This document shows positions 16,998-25,666 of a stretch of 64,000 nucleotides of DNA, piece by piece. This stretch comes from Roseomonas sp. (GTDB lineage Bacteria > Pseudomonadota > Alphaproteobacteria > Acetobacterales > Acetobacteraceae). Under the pieces are notes generated by a model. That model was given only the letters and a program-made list of their open reading frames with translations, was not told where the DNA came from and ran no database searches. Where the stretch lies: contig JAPSLO010000013.1 in assembly GCA_031180725.1 (NCBI GenBank), positions 62,001-126,000 of the forward strand, in the 5' to 3' direction. Each line of letters starts with the position of its first letter. Position 1 is the stretch's first letter. A program made the position numbers and the translations under genes.

Positions 16998-17990
16998 CTA
17001 TTCCAGCGTCGCGCCCGAAGCCTCGACGATGCGCTGCCACACCTGTTCCTCCTGACGCATATAGGCGCCGAAGGCGTCGGGGGAGGCATCGGCGATCGGC
17101 TTGAAGCCCAGCGGCTGCAGCTTCTCGCCGTAGTCCGGTTGCTGGACCACCTGGCTGAAGGCGGCGTGCAGCCGCGCCACGCGGTCGGCCGGCGTGCCGG
17201 CCGGGGCGGTCACCGCGTACCAGCTCTGCATGTCGATGCCGGATTGCGGCAGCAGCTCCCTCATGCCCGGCACATTCTCTAGTCCCGGCACGTAGTCCAC
17301 GCGGTCCGCGCTACCCACCGCCAGGGGCCGGAAGCGCCCTTCGCGCACATGCGGCATCAGCGCGGGCATCACGTCGAACATCATGTCGATGTTGCCTGCC
17401 ACCAAGTCGGTGATGGCAGGCCCGCCGCCGCGATAGGGCACATGGGTGATATCCACCCCCGCGGCGCGCGCCACTGCGCTGAGCGTCAGGTGGCTGACCG
17501 TGCCGGTGCCGGAGGACCCCATGGTCAGCTTGCCCGGGTCGCGCTTCGCCGCGGCGATTAGGTCGGCGAAGCTCTGCCAGGGCCGCTGGGCGTTCACGAC
17601 CAGCAGCACCGTGCCGGTGGAGACGCGCGTGACCGGCGCGAAGTCCCGGATCGGGTCGTAGGTCATCGAGCGGGTGTAGAGGAACTTGTTGGCCGCCAGG
17701 ATGGAGGCGTTGCCGAGCAGGAGGGTGTGGCCGTCCTTCTCCGCCTTCGCGACCATGTCGGCGCCCAGATTGCCGCCGGCGCCTCCGCGATTATCCACCA
17801 CCACCGTCTGACCGAGGATCGGAGGCAGCTTCTCGGCCAGCAGGCGGCCAGTAAGGTCCACGGCGCCGCCTGGTGCAAAGGGCACGACGATCCGGATCGG
17901 CCGGCTGGGAAAGGTCTGAGCCGAGGCGAGGTGGCCCAGCCCCAGGGCGGGCGCGGCGAGGGCCGCGCCGAGAAGGATTCGGCGATGCAT
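16998..17990 (-). CDS. Bug/TctC family periplasmic solute-binding receptor
   Basis: A 330-residue tripartite tricarboxylate-type receptor. The ATG at 17990 gives a clean signal peptide (HRRILLGAALAAPALGLGHLASAQ). The family pattern follows: FPSRPIRIVVPFAPGGAVDLTGR, VVVDNRGGAGGNLGADMVAKAEKDG, and HVPYRGGGPAITDLVAGNIDMMFD. These proteins bind small carboxylates or related solutes in the periplasm. No TctA/TctB membrane components are near it, so it is an orphan receptor, as is common in bacteria with expanded Bug families. It converges with the chemosensory operon and is not part of it. Confidence 0.92.
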   Translation of the reverse strand: MHRRILLGAALAAPALGLGHLASAQTFPSRPIRIVVPFAPGGAVDLTGRLLAEKLPPILGQTVVVDNRGGAGGNLGADMVAKAEKDGHTLLLGNASILAANKFLYTRSMTYDPIRDFAPVTRVSTGTVLLVVNAQRPWQSFADLIAAAKRDPGKLTMGSSGTGTVSHLTLSAVARAAGVDITHVPYRGGGPAITDLVAGNIDMMFDVMPALMPHVREGRFRPLAVGSADRVDYVPGLENVPGMRELLPQSGIDMQSWYAVTAPAGTPADRVARLHAAFSQVVQQPDYGEKLQPLGFKPIADASPDAFGAYMRQEEQVWQRIVEASGATLE

Positions 17991-18087
17991 CGTCGATGGT
18001 CTCCCGTTTCTGCAGGTCAGGCGCTTGTGACCCCGGGAAGGTTCCCGCGGCAAGGGGCGCTTCGATCCGCGTCCCCTGTCGGCCGGG

Positions 18088-18225
18088 TCAGGCGCTGGCG
18101 GGCAGGAAGCGGAAGCCGGCGCCGGCGTGCTCCACGCGCCCCGGCCCGGGCATGATCAAATGGCAGCCCCGGAAGGCAATGCGGCCGCTGGCCAACCGGT
18201 CCGGCAGGCTGCGGCGCGCGCGCAT
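18088..18225 (-). CDS. Possible small 45-residue protein
   Basis: A short reading frame that I do not recognise. Support is internal: the ATG at 18225 is preceded by GAGGGGG at a spacing of about 6, nearly every codon ends in G or C as in real genes here, and it lies only 10 bases after the stop of the MBL-fold hydrolase on the same strand. The product is basic (starts MRARRSLPDRL) with a central GCHLIMPGPGR and a C-terminal GAGFRFLPASA. No membrane segment is evident. It could be translated with the hydrolase, or be a chance frame. Confidence 0.4.
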   Translation of the reverse strand: MRARRSLPDRLASGRIAFRGCHLIMPGPGRVEHAGAGFRFLPASA

Positions 18226-18235
18226 GGTAGCCCCC

Positions 18236-19213
18236 TCAACCCGTCGCAGCAGACCAGTCGGCCGGCACGTAGCGATAGCCATTGCCCTCTTTCGCCACGA
18301 AGCCGGTGGCGGGGAAGGGGAAGTGGAAGCCAGCGATGCGCATGCGGTCGGCGGCCGCCATGTCGAAGATCCGGCGGCGCGTGGCTTCCGCCATGTTGGC
18401 GTCCATGTCGAAGACGGCATGGAAATCCGGCCGACGGGCGAAGAGCTCCGGCCGGTTGGTGATGTCCGCGACATATAGGAACTGCTCCGACCCATCCGCG
18501 ATGCGCAGCACGGAATGGCCCGGCGTGTGGCCATGCGCCGCTTCCATGGTGATGCCGGGCACCACCTGGCCGCCTGCCGCCACCTGGCGGACCTTGCCCT
18601 GATAGGGACGGAAGCGGTTGGTGACATTGGCGAAGGCTGGGCGCATGGCCTCTGGCGCGCGGCTGGCCACGCCCTCGTCGGTCCAGAAGCGCCATTCGGC
18701 CTCGGGCACCACCACCTCGGCATTCGGGAAGGCGGCGCTGCCGTCGGCCAGGGTCAGGCCATTGATGTGGTCGCCGTGGAAATGGCTGATGGCGACGGTG
18801 GTGATGCGGGCCGGGTCCACGCCGGCGGCGCGCAGATTGGCCATCACCTGGCCCACCGGCGCCCCCGCGGGCTGGGCACCATTGCCGGTGTCGATCAGCA
18901 CCAGGCCGCGACCGGTATCGACCAGCGGGGCGGTGAAGGGGATGCGGTAGCTGTTGATGGGCAGGAAGCTCTCCGCCAGCACCCGCTGCACATCCTCCAC
19001 CGTGGCGTTCCGCACGAAGCCCTGCAGCGGGATGGCGCGGCTGCCATCATGCAGCATCGTCACCGTGAAGCTGCCAATCTTGTGGCGGAAGAAGCCCGGC
19101 TGGGCCGGGGCCGCCGGCGCCGCGGCGGATTGGGCGGCGGCGGAACGGACCCACCCCATGGCGGGCGCGGCGAGGGCGGCAGCCGCCCCCATCATGACGG
19201 TACGACGGTTCAT
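18236..19213 (-). CDS. MBL-fold metallohydrolase, exported
   Basis: A 325-residue metallo-beta-lactamase-fold hydrolase with a signal peptide (RRTVMMGAAAALAAPAMGWVRSAAAQ; the double Arg would allow Tat export). The metal site is intact: HFHGDH at residues 144-149, the AAHGHTPGHSV His further on, an Asp in YVADITN and a final His in GFHFPFPATGF. LVDTGRGLVLIDTGNG is the usual strand before the metal motif. The family includes lactonases, sulfatases and beta-lactamase-like enzymes; the substrate is not evident. It is transcribed away from the RlmD-like gene's 3' end and may share a transcript with the small frame that follows. Confidence 0.85.
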   Translation of the reverse strand: MNRRTVMMGAAAALAAPAMGWVRSAAAQSAAAPAAPAQPGFFRHKIGSFTVTMLHDGSRAIPLQGFVRNATVEDVQRVLAESFLPINSYRIPFTAPLVDTGRGLVLIDTGNGAQPAGAPVGQVMANLRAAGVDPARITTVAISHFHGDHINGLTLADGSAAFPNAEVVVPEAEWRFWTDEGVASRAPEAMRPAFANVTNRFRPYQGKVRQVAAGGQVVPGITMEAAHGHTPGHSVLRIADGSEQFLYVADITNRPELFARRPDFHAVFDMDANMAEATRRRIFDMAAADRMRIAGFHFPFPATGFVAKEGNGYRYVPADWSAATG

Positions 19214-19305
19214 GGCTTATGGCCTCCCCTACGGCATCAAGCCGGCCGCGACATGAGATTGGGGGAACCGTACCGCTTGCAAGCCCGTCCTCTTGAAAGC
19301 GGCGA

Positions 19306-20586
19306 TCAACGTGCGAAGGACACCACCGATTCCAGATGGGCGGACCAGCGGAACTGGTCCACCGGCACCGCCGCGGTCACGGCGAAGCCGGCTCCCCGCA
19401 GCACCGCCGCATCGCGCGACAGCGCCGCCGGGTTGCAGGAGACATAGACAATGTGCCGCACATCGCTGCGGACGATCTGCGCCACCTGCTCCGCAGCCCC
19501 GGCATAGGGCGGGTCCAGCACCACCGCGGCGAAGGGCTTCAGCTCGGCCGGCAGGAAGGGCTGGCGGACCAGGTCGCGACGCAGAGCTTCCACCCGCGTG
19601 CCGGGCGCCTTACGGATGGCGGCATCCAGGGCGGCCACCGCCTCGGCGCTGCCTTCCACCGCCGTCACCCGGCCGCGGGCGGCGAGGGGCAGGCTCAGCG
19701 TGCCGAGCCCGGCATAGAGATCGAGCAGCCGCGCCCGGGCGGGCAGCTTCGCCGGCAGCCCGGCCAGCACCGCCTGCTGGATCGCGGCTTCCCCTTCCAG
19801 GCTGGCCTGGAGAAAGGCGCCAGGCGGGGGCGCGACCTCCACTCCGCCCAGCATCAGGCGCACCGGGCCGGTCTGGGCGGCGGTCTCCGGGGGGCCGTCA
19901 TGCAGTGCCCAGGCAATGCGGGGCAGGTTCATCTGCTGGGCGAAGGCGGCCAGAAGCCGGCGCCCCGCGGCGTCCAGGGGCCTATCGGTGCGCAGCAGCA
20001 GGTCCGGCCCGCTGTCCAGCAGGTTCACCACCGCCGATCCCTGCCGTGCCAGCGCTGGCAGGCGCCGCAGCAGCACGCGCAGCGGCGTCAGCAGCGCGAA
20101 AATCTCCGGCCGCAACACATGGCATTCGTGGATGTCCAGCACCTCCGCCGCGCCGCGCAGGTGGAAGCCGACCAGCACGCCATCCGGCATGCGGCGCAGC
20201 GCGAGATCAGCACGGCGGCGGCCGTTGGGCGGCGTGACGGCCACGGGCGCCACGGCCAGATCGGCATAGCCTGCGCGCTCCAGGGCCTCCGCCAGCCGTC
20301 GGCGCTTCCATTCGGATTGCGCTGTCAGGTCCCAATGCTGCAGCACGCAGCCGCCGCAGCCCTGCAGGAAATGGCGGCAGGGGGGCTCCACCCGTTCCGG
20401 GCTGGCGGGGCCCAGCAGCGACTCGGGCTCGGCCAGCAGGGCGTCGCCGCGCCTGCCGGCCGGGCGAGCACGCCAGGTCTCGCCGGGTAGGGTGCGCGGC
20501 AGGATCACCACCTGCGGGCCCGGCCGCGCGATGCCATCGCCACCGGCGCCGAGTGCCGCGATCTCGAATTCAGCCGTGTCCGTCAT
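19306..20586 (-). CDS. TrmA/RlmD-family 23S rRNA (uracil-C5) methyltransferase
   Basis: A 426-residue class I SAM methyltransferase of the RlmD/TrmA family, which makes 5-methyluridine in RNA. An N-terminal TRAM-like segment (IAALGAGGDGIARPGPQVVIL) is followed by the iron-sulfur cluster cysteines (C70, C77 and C80 in CRHFLQGCGGC; a fourth in HECHV). The SAM site is LLDLYAGLGTLSLPLAARG, the acidic VLDPPYAGA follows, and the catalytic Cys is in VYVSCNPAALSRD. The C-terminal DQFRWSAHLESVV contains the catalytic Glu. Its start lies 17 bases inside the end of the DUF2721 gene. It may be RlmD or a bifunctional relative; the exact target base is not decided by sequence alone. Confidence 0.87.
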   Translation of the reverse strand: MTDTAEFEIAALGAGGDGIARPGPQVVILPRTLPGETWRARPAGRRGDALLAEPESLLGPASPERVEPPCRHFLQGCGGCVLQHWDLTAQSEWKRRRLAEALERAGYADLAVAPVAVTPPNGRRRADLALRRMPDGVLVGFHLRGAAEVLDIHECHVLRPEIFALLTPLRVLLRRLPALARQGSAVVNLLDSGPDLLLRTDRPLDAAGRRLLAAFAQQMNLPRIAWALHDGPPETAAQTGPVRLMLGGVEVAPPPGAFLQASLEGEAAIQQAVLAGLPAKLPARARLLDLYAGLGTLSLPLAARGRVTAVEGSAEAVAALDAAIRKAPGTRVEALRRDLVRQPFLPAELKPFAAVVLDPPYAGAAEQVAQIVRSDVRHIVYVSCNPAALSRDAAVLRGAGFAVTAAVPVDQFRWSAHLESVVSFAR

Positions 20587-21001
20587 GGTCCAGGGGCAGG
20601 TGCTTCGCCGCGATGCGCACCTCGGACAGGAAGTAGACCAGCGCGAGGATCAGCGCGAGCATGGCGGAGGTCAGCAGTGCCGCCAGGACCCAGGCCACGG
20701 GCAGGCCCAGCAGCCCACCGATGAAGGACCAGACGATCAGCGCTGCCAGCAAGGTGGCGGAGATGGCGCTGGCCACGATACCGCGATGGGTGGCCCGCGC
20801 CCGCTGCGCCAGGCGCACGCCTTCGCCAGGCAGCGGCGTGGCGCGACCTTCACGGATCGCCCTTTCGCGGTCGATCAGCCGCCCCAGCCTGCCGGTCAGC
20901 ACGTTCAGCAGGGCGAAGAGGCCGTTCAGCAGGAAGGCGGGCGCGATCGCCGAGGCGATGATGCGTTCCACCTCTGCCACATCGTCGGGCCCGAAATTCA
21001 T
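20570..21001 (-). CDS. DUF2721 family membrane protein
   Basis: A 143-residue inner-membrane protein. The ATG at 21001 was chosen as it starts the family pattern (MNFGPDDVAEVERIIASAIAP). There are three hydrophobic segments at about residues 15-36, 75-97 and 100-125. The cytoplasmic loop contains LTGRLGRLIDRERAI, the conserved basic motif of DUF2721 proteins. No function is established for the family. It overlaps the RlmD-like gene by 17 bases, so the two are probably co-translated. Confidence 0.8.
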   Translation of the reverse strand: MNFGPDDVAEVERIIASAIAPAFLLNGLFALLNVLTGRLGRLIDRERAIREGRATPLPGEGVRLAQRARATHRGIVASAISATLLAALIVWSFIGGLLGLPVAWVLAALLTSAMLALILALVYFLSEVRIAAKHLPLDHDGHG

Positions 21002-21029
21002 GAGCCCCCTTCTGGGAAGGTGATCCCGG

Positions 21030-21998
21030 TCAGAGCGGGATCTGGTTGTTGCCGAGCACCGCCTTGTAGCGTGAGACCTCCAGCGCGACGAATTCGCCGA
21101 ACTCCGCGCCGCGCCGGTTCGCCGGGATCGTGCTGGCGCCCTCCAGCACCCGGCGCATGGTGGTCGAGGCCAGCGCCTCCTCGGCAGCCTTCGCCGCGGC
21201 TTCCACCAGCGGAGCCGGCAGGCCGGGCGGGCCGAAGACGCCCACCCAGCTTGCCGCATCGATCTCGCCAAAACCCTGTTCCTGCAAGGTCGGCAGGTCG
21301 GGCCAGCGCGCGATGCGTTGGAGCGTGCCGGCGGCGAGCACCCGCAGCTGGCCATCCGCGATGGGCTGGGCGATGGCGCCGACGCCGTCGATGGTCATGT
21401 CCACGCGGGCGGCCAGAAGATCCGCCATGGCCGGGGCGCTGCCGCGATAGGGCACATGCACCAGTTCCACACCCGCCTTCATCCCCAGCGTCGCGCAGGC
21501 GACGTGGTGGACCGAACCGATGCCGGAAGATGCGTAGGAGATGCTGCCCGGCTTCGCCTTGGCTGCCGCGATCAGCTCTGCCGTGCTGCGGAAGGGCGAG
21601 GCCACCGGCACCACCAGCGCATGCGGGTGCACGGCTAGCTGCGCGATCGGCGTCAGGTCCCGCACGGGATCATAGGGAAGATTGCTGAACAGCGCCGCGG
21701 CGACCGCATTCGGCGTGGAATGGCCCAGCAGCAGCACCGAGCCATCGGCCGGCGCCTTGGCCACCGCGTCGGTGGCCAGCGTGCCGGAGGCGCCGGTGCG
21801 GTTCTCCACCACCACCTGGGTGCCGAGGATCTGGGTGTACTGCTCCGCCACGGCGCGGGCGACGATGTCGGCGAAGCCGCCGGGCGCGAAGCCGACCAGC
21901 ATCCGCACCGGGCGACGCGGCCAGACGGCCTGGGCGAGGGCAGGGCGGGCGAAGGCCACCGCAAGAGCGGCGGCGCCGAGGGCGCGGCGAGTGGGCAT
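21030..21998 (-). CDS. Bug/TctC family periplasmic solute-binding receptor
   Basis: A 322-residue receptor with a signal peptide (PTRRALGAAALAVAFARPALAQA). The Bug pattern is complete: WPRRPVRMLVGFAPGGFADIVAR, VVVENRTGASGTLATDAVAKAPADG, YASSGIGSVHHVACATLG and HVPYRGSAPAMADLLAARVDM. There are no tricarboxylate transporter membrane genes beside it. It lies 28 bases before the DUF2721 gene on the same strand. The ligand is unknown. Confidence 0.92.
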   Translation of the reverse strand: MPTRRALGAAALAVAFARPALAQAVWPRRPVRMLVGFAPGGFADIVARAVAEQYTQILGTQVVVENRTGASGTLATDAVAKAPADGSVLLLGHSTPNAVAAALFSNLPYDPVRDLTPIAQLAVHPHALVVPVASPFRSTAELIAAAKAKPGSISYASSGIGSVHHVACATLGMKAGVELVHVPYRGSAPAMADLLAARVDMTIDGVGAIAQPIADGQLRVLAAGTLQRIARWPDLPTLQEQGFGEIDAASWVGVFGPPGLPAPLVEAAAKAAEEALASTTMRRVLEGASTIPANRRGAEFGEFVALEVSRYKAVLGNNQIPL

Positions 21999-22077
21999 GG
22001 GATTCTCCTGGCTCGCCTCAGGCTAGAAGGATCTGTTGCAATGCAGCAAGCCAGGGTACGCCAACTGACCGCGGGGT

Positions 22078-22123
22078 CCGGGGGCGGCCTCCGCCCCCGG
22101 CGGGTTCCGGGGCAGAGCCCCGG
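22078..22123. terminator. Tandem hairpins after gcdH; copy 1 of a repeated terminator
   Basis: Two perfect inverted repeats in a row: a 10-bp stem CCGGGGGCGG / CCGCCCCCGG with loop CCT (22078-22100), then a 7-bp stem CCGGGGC / GCCCCGG with loop AGA (22107-22123). They begin 5 bases past the gcdH stop on the minus strand. The first hairpin recurs almost unchanged at 54984-55006. Confidence 0.65.
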
Positions 22124-22128
22124 TCGGT

Positions 22129-23349
22129 TCAGCCCCCGAAAGCGTTCAGCCCCGTCTGCGCCCGCCCCAGGATCAGCGCGTGGACGTCATGCGTGCCCTC
22201 ATAGGTGTTCACCGTCTCGAGGTTCATGACGTGGCGGATCACGTGGTACTCGTCCACGATGCCGTTGCCGCCATGCATGTCACGCGCGACCCGGGCGATG
22301 TCGAGCGCCTTGCCGCAGTTGTTGCGCTTGACCAGGCTGATCATCTCCGGCGAGGCCTTGTGCTCGTCGAACAGCCGCCCGACGCGCAGCACCGCCTGCA
22401 GGCCCAGCGTGATCTCGGTCTGCATGTCCGCGAGCTTCTTCTGGATCAGCTGCGTCGCCGCCAGCGGCTTGCCGAACATCTTGCGGTTCATCGTGTAGTC
22501 GCGCGCCGCGTGCCAGCAGAATTCCGCCGCGCCCAGGGCGCCCCAGGCGATGCCGTAGCGCGCGCGGTTCAGGCAGCTGAAGGGGCCGGCGAGCGACTTC
22601 ACGCCCGGCAGGCGGTTCTCCTCCGGCACGAAAACCTCATCCATCATGATCATGCCGGTGACGCTGGCGCGCAGGCTGAACTTGCCTTCGATCTTGGGGA
22701 AGGTCAGGCCCTTCATGCCGCGTTCCAGGACGAAGCCGCGCAGCACGCCTTCGTCATCCTTCGCCCAGACCACGGCAACATCGGCGATCGGCGAATTGGT
22801 GATCCAGGTCTTGGAGCCGGAAAGCAGGTAGCCGCCATCCACCTTCTTCGCGCGGGTGCGCATCGAAGCCGGGTCGGAACCGGCATCGGGCTCCGTCAGG
22901 CCGAAGCAGCCCACCCATTCGCCGGTGCGCAGCTTGGGCAGGAACTTCTGCTTCTGCTCCTCGGACCCGAAGGCGTAGATCGGGTACATCACCAGGCTGG
23001 ACTGCACGGAGAAGGCGCTGCGATAGCCGCTGTCCACGCGCTCCACCTCGCGCGCCATCAGCCCGTAGGCCACATAGGAAACGCCGGCGCAGCCATAGCC
23101 TTCCAGCGTCGCGCCCAGGAAGCCCATGCTGCCGAACTCGTTCATGATCTCGCGGTCGAAGCGCTCGTGGCGGTTCGCCTCGAGCACGCGCGGCATCAGC
23201 TTCTCCTGGCAGAACTCGCGCGCGGAGTCGCGGATCATCCGCTCATCCTCGGTCAGCTGCTCGTCCAGCAGCAGCGGGTCGTCCCACTTGAAGGGCGGCA
23301 GGGAGGATTTCTTCGGGGCGGGCTCGCCGACCGGGGTGACGATGTTCAT
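22129..23349 (-). CDS. gcdH: Glutaryl-CoA dehydrogenase (acyl-CoA dehydrogenase family)
   Basis: A 406-residue FAD enzyme that oxidises and decarboxylates glutaryl-CoA to crotonyl-CoA in lysine, tryptophan and glutarate breakdown. It closely follows the GcdH pattern: [22 protein letters not shown] at the start, [39 protein letters not shown] (FAD/substrate site), the glutaryl-specific Arg region [10 protein letters not shown], and the catalytic Glu in [21 protein letters not shown]. Length matches the family. It stands alone on the minus strand between two terminators and the helicase gene. Confidence 0.93.
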   Translation of the reverse strand: MNIVTPVGEPAPKKSSLPPFKWDDPLLLDEQLTEDERMIRDSAREFCQEKLMPRVLEANRHERFDREIMNEFGSMGFLGATLEGYGCAGVSYVAYGLMAREVERVDSGYRSAFSVQSSLVMYPIYAFGSEEQKQKFLPKLRTGEWVGCFGLTEPDAGSDPASMRTRAKKVDGGYLLSGSKTWITNSPIADVAVVWAKDDEGVLRGFVLERGMKGLTFPKIEGKFSLRASVTGMIMMDEVFVPEENRLPGVKSLAGPFSCLNRARYGIAWGALGAAEFCWHAARDYTMNRKMFGKPLAATQLIQKKLADMQTEITLGLQAVLRVGRLFDEHKASPEMISLVKRNNCGKALDIARVARDMHGGNGIVDEYHVIRHVMNLETVNTYEGTHDVHALILGRAQTGLNAFGG

Positions 23350-23500
23350 CCTCGTTCTCCTGGCGCTGGGCGGCGCACCGCCCCTCGGTCTCGTGCGGCG
23401 GCCAATCTAGTCGGTTGCCGGCACGCGGCAACCGTCCCGCCTGGCCACACAACCCTTCGGGAATGCCGGCTTACGGACCGGCATCGTTCCGAGGGGAGCT

Positions 23501-25483
23501 TCAGGCGGCCTCGGCTTCCGGGTTGCCGTCCGATCCGCCCGGCGCGGCTTCCGCACGGGCCGCGGGATCCTCGCGCCGCAGGCGCGGGATGGGGATGGTC
23601 ATGAAGGCCGGCACGCTGTCGCCGAAGCCCAGGACGGGCGGGCCCAGATCGTCGCGCCGATCGCGGCGGTGGTCATCGCGCCGCCCTTCCTCGCGCCGCC
23701 CCTCATCCCGGCGGTAGTCCTCCCGGCGGTGCTCATCCCGTCGGGGCGTGCGGTCGTCCCGGCGGCGGTCGTCGCGGCGGGCTTCCGGGGCGCGCTCCTC
23801 GCGGCGTTCCGGAGCACGCTCCTCGCGGCGTGGAGTGCCGCCATCGCGGCGGTCGCGCCGCGGTTCCTCGCGCCGTCCGCGCTCGCCGGACCGTGCGGAG
23901 GACTGCGGCGCACTGCGGCTGGCGGGCTTGCCCCCGCGGCCGCGCTTTGCCTTCGCCCCTTCGGCGATCTCCTCGGCCGTGACCGGGTCCAGCCCCTCGA
24001 TCTCCATCCGCGGGATCGGGGTGCCGGTCAGCTTCTCGATCGCCGCCAGCGCCTTCGCATCCTCCGGCGTCGCGAGGGTATAGGCATGCCCTTCCCGCCC
24101 GGCGCGGCCGGTGCGGCCGATGCGGTGGACATAGTCTTCCGCATGGAAGGGAACGTCGAAGTTGAACACATGGCTCAGCCCGCCGATGTCGAGCCCGCGC
24201 GCCGCGACATCGCTGCAGACCAGCAGCTTGATGTCACCCGCCTTGAAGCGGTTCAGCGTGGCGAAGCGCTGCGACTGGTCCATGTCCCCATGCAGCTCGC
24301 CCACCGAGAAGCCGTGCTTCTTGAGCGACTTGTAGAGGATGTTCACGTCGATCTTCCGGTTGCAGAAGATCAGCGCGTTCTGCACTTCCTCCTTGCGCAG
24401 CAGGCGGCGCAGCGCCTCGCGCTTGTCGTACTCGCGCACCCAGACCAGGCCGGTGGTGATGGTCAGCGCCACGGTGGCCGGGCGCGAGACCGTGATCTCC
24501 TTCGGGTTCTGCAGGAAGGCGTCCGCCAGGCGGCGGATCTCCGGCGCCATGGTGGCCGAGAAGAACAGCGTCTGCCGCATCTTCGGCAGGAAGCTGACGA
24601 TCCGCTCGACATCGGGAATGAAGCCCATGTCCAGCATGCGGTCGGCTTCGTCGATCACCAGCACCTTGCAATCCGCCAGCAGCACGCGGCCGCGGTCGAA
24701 CAGGTCGAGCAGCCGGCCCGGCGTGGCGATCAGGACATCCACGCCCTTCTCCAGCACATCGCGCTGCTCGTTCATGCTCTCGCCGCCGATCAGCAGGGCG
24801 TGGCTCAGGTTCAGGTGCTTGCCGTATTTCACGAACTGTTCGGCCACCTGCAGCGCCAGCTCGCGCGTCGGCTCCAGGATCAGGCTGCGCGGCATGCGCG
24901 CCTTGGCCCGGCCGGACGCAAGGATGTCCAGCATCGGCAAAGTGAAGCCGGCGGTCTTGCCGGTACCGGTCTGCGCCACGCCCAGCACGTCGCGTCCCAT
25001 CAGCACGATGGGGATCGCTTGTTCCTGGATCGGCGTGGGGTAGAGGTAGCCGGCCTCGCTCACGGCGCGGATGATCGGCTCCGACAGGCCGAGATCGGCG
25101 AAGGTCGTCTTCGCCGCCTCCTCGGCCAGCTTCTCATCCTCGTCGGTCGGGCCGTCCTCGTCCTCGTCGGAGGATTCGTCCGAGGCCTCGTCCGCCTCGG
25201 AATCCTCCTCCACTTCGTCCTCGGCCGCTTCGGCGACGGGGGCGGCATCCTCCTCCGTCACGGCCGCCGGCACCTCGTCCGGGTCGGCGGCGGCCTCCGC
25301 GACATCCAGCGGCGGGGCCGCGTCGCCAAGGGGGCCGGGCTGCGGTGCGGGCGCCGCTTCGGCCATCGCCTCGGGGCTCGGCGCGCCTTCGGCGGCCGGG
25401 GACTGTTCGGGGGCGGTGGCGGGCGCGGCGGTATGCTCGGTGTCAGCCGCGCGCGGTGCGTTCGCGTCGCTCGGGTCGGTCAA
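23501..25483 (-). CDS. DEAD-box RNA helicase, RhlE-like, with charged tails
   Basis: A 660-residue ATP-dependent RNA helicase. The core (about residues 128-500) has the Q motif (YLYPTPIQEQAI), Walker A (AQTGTGKT), PTRELA, TPGR, the DEAD box (VIDEADRMLD), SAT (FFSATM), and motif VI HRIGRTGRAG. It is flanked by an acidic, Ala/Glu-rich N-terminal extension of about 125 residues and by a long Arg/Asp/Glu tail of about 120 residues with repeated RREERAPE- and RRDD-like units, likely disordered RNA-binding tails. The frame starts with TTG at 25483 without a clear ribosome-binding site; an internal ATG about 40 codons on would also work. Probable roles are ribosome assembly or mRNA turnover. Confidence 0.9.
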   Translation of the reverse strand: MTDPSDANAPRAADTEHTAAPATAPEQSPAAEGAPSPEAMAEAAPAPQPGPLGDAAPPLDVAEAAADPDEVPAAVTEEDAAPVAEAAEDEVEEDSEADEASDESSDEDEDGPTDEDEKLAEEAAKTTFADLGLSEPIIRAVSEAGYLYPTPIQEQAIPIVLMGRDVLGVAQTGTGKTAGFTLPMLDILASGRAKARMPRSLILEPTRELALQVAEQFVKYGKHLNLSHALLIGGESMNEQRDVLEKGVDVLIATPGRLLDLFDRGRVLLADCKVLVIDEADRMLDMGFIPDVERIVSFLPKMRQTLFFSATMAPEIRRLADAFLQNPKEITVSRPATVALTITTGLVWVREYDKREALRRLLRKEEVQNALIFCNRKIDVNILYKSLKKHGFSVGELHGDMDQSQRFATLNRFKAGDIKLLVCSDVAARGLDIGGLSHVFNFDVPFHAEDYVHRIGRTGRAGREGHAYTLATPEDAKALAAIEKLTGTPIPRMEIEGLDPVTAEEIAEGAKAKRGRGGKPASRSAPQSSARSGERGRREEPRRDRRDGGTPRREERAPERREERAPEARRDDRRRDDRTPRRDEHRREDYRRDEGRREEGRRDDHRRDRRDDLGPPVLGFGDSVPAFMTIPIPRLRREDPAARAEAAPGGSDGNPEAEAA

Positions 25484-25666
25484 GGTTTGTTATCCAGCGC
25501 CTGTCATGGCCGGCGCGCCGCACGGGCGCGGTTGGCGTCATAAGCGCCCCGCAGGCGCAACGATAGCGGCGCGTACCCTGGGGGGACGGGCGGCATATGC
25601 GCCGAAGCGGAGGGGAAATCAAGGCGGCCGGTTGTGCCGGTGTCCTGGCGGACGCAGCTTCCGTGC

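Noticed and set aside
14918-17089. A 723-codon minus-strand frame opposite the last kinase of the chemosensory operon
   Set aside because: It is antisense to a gene with clear REC, PAS, HK and REC motifs and shows no domain of its own.
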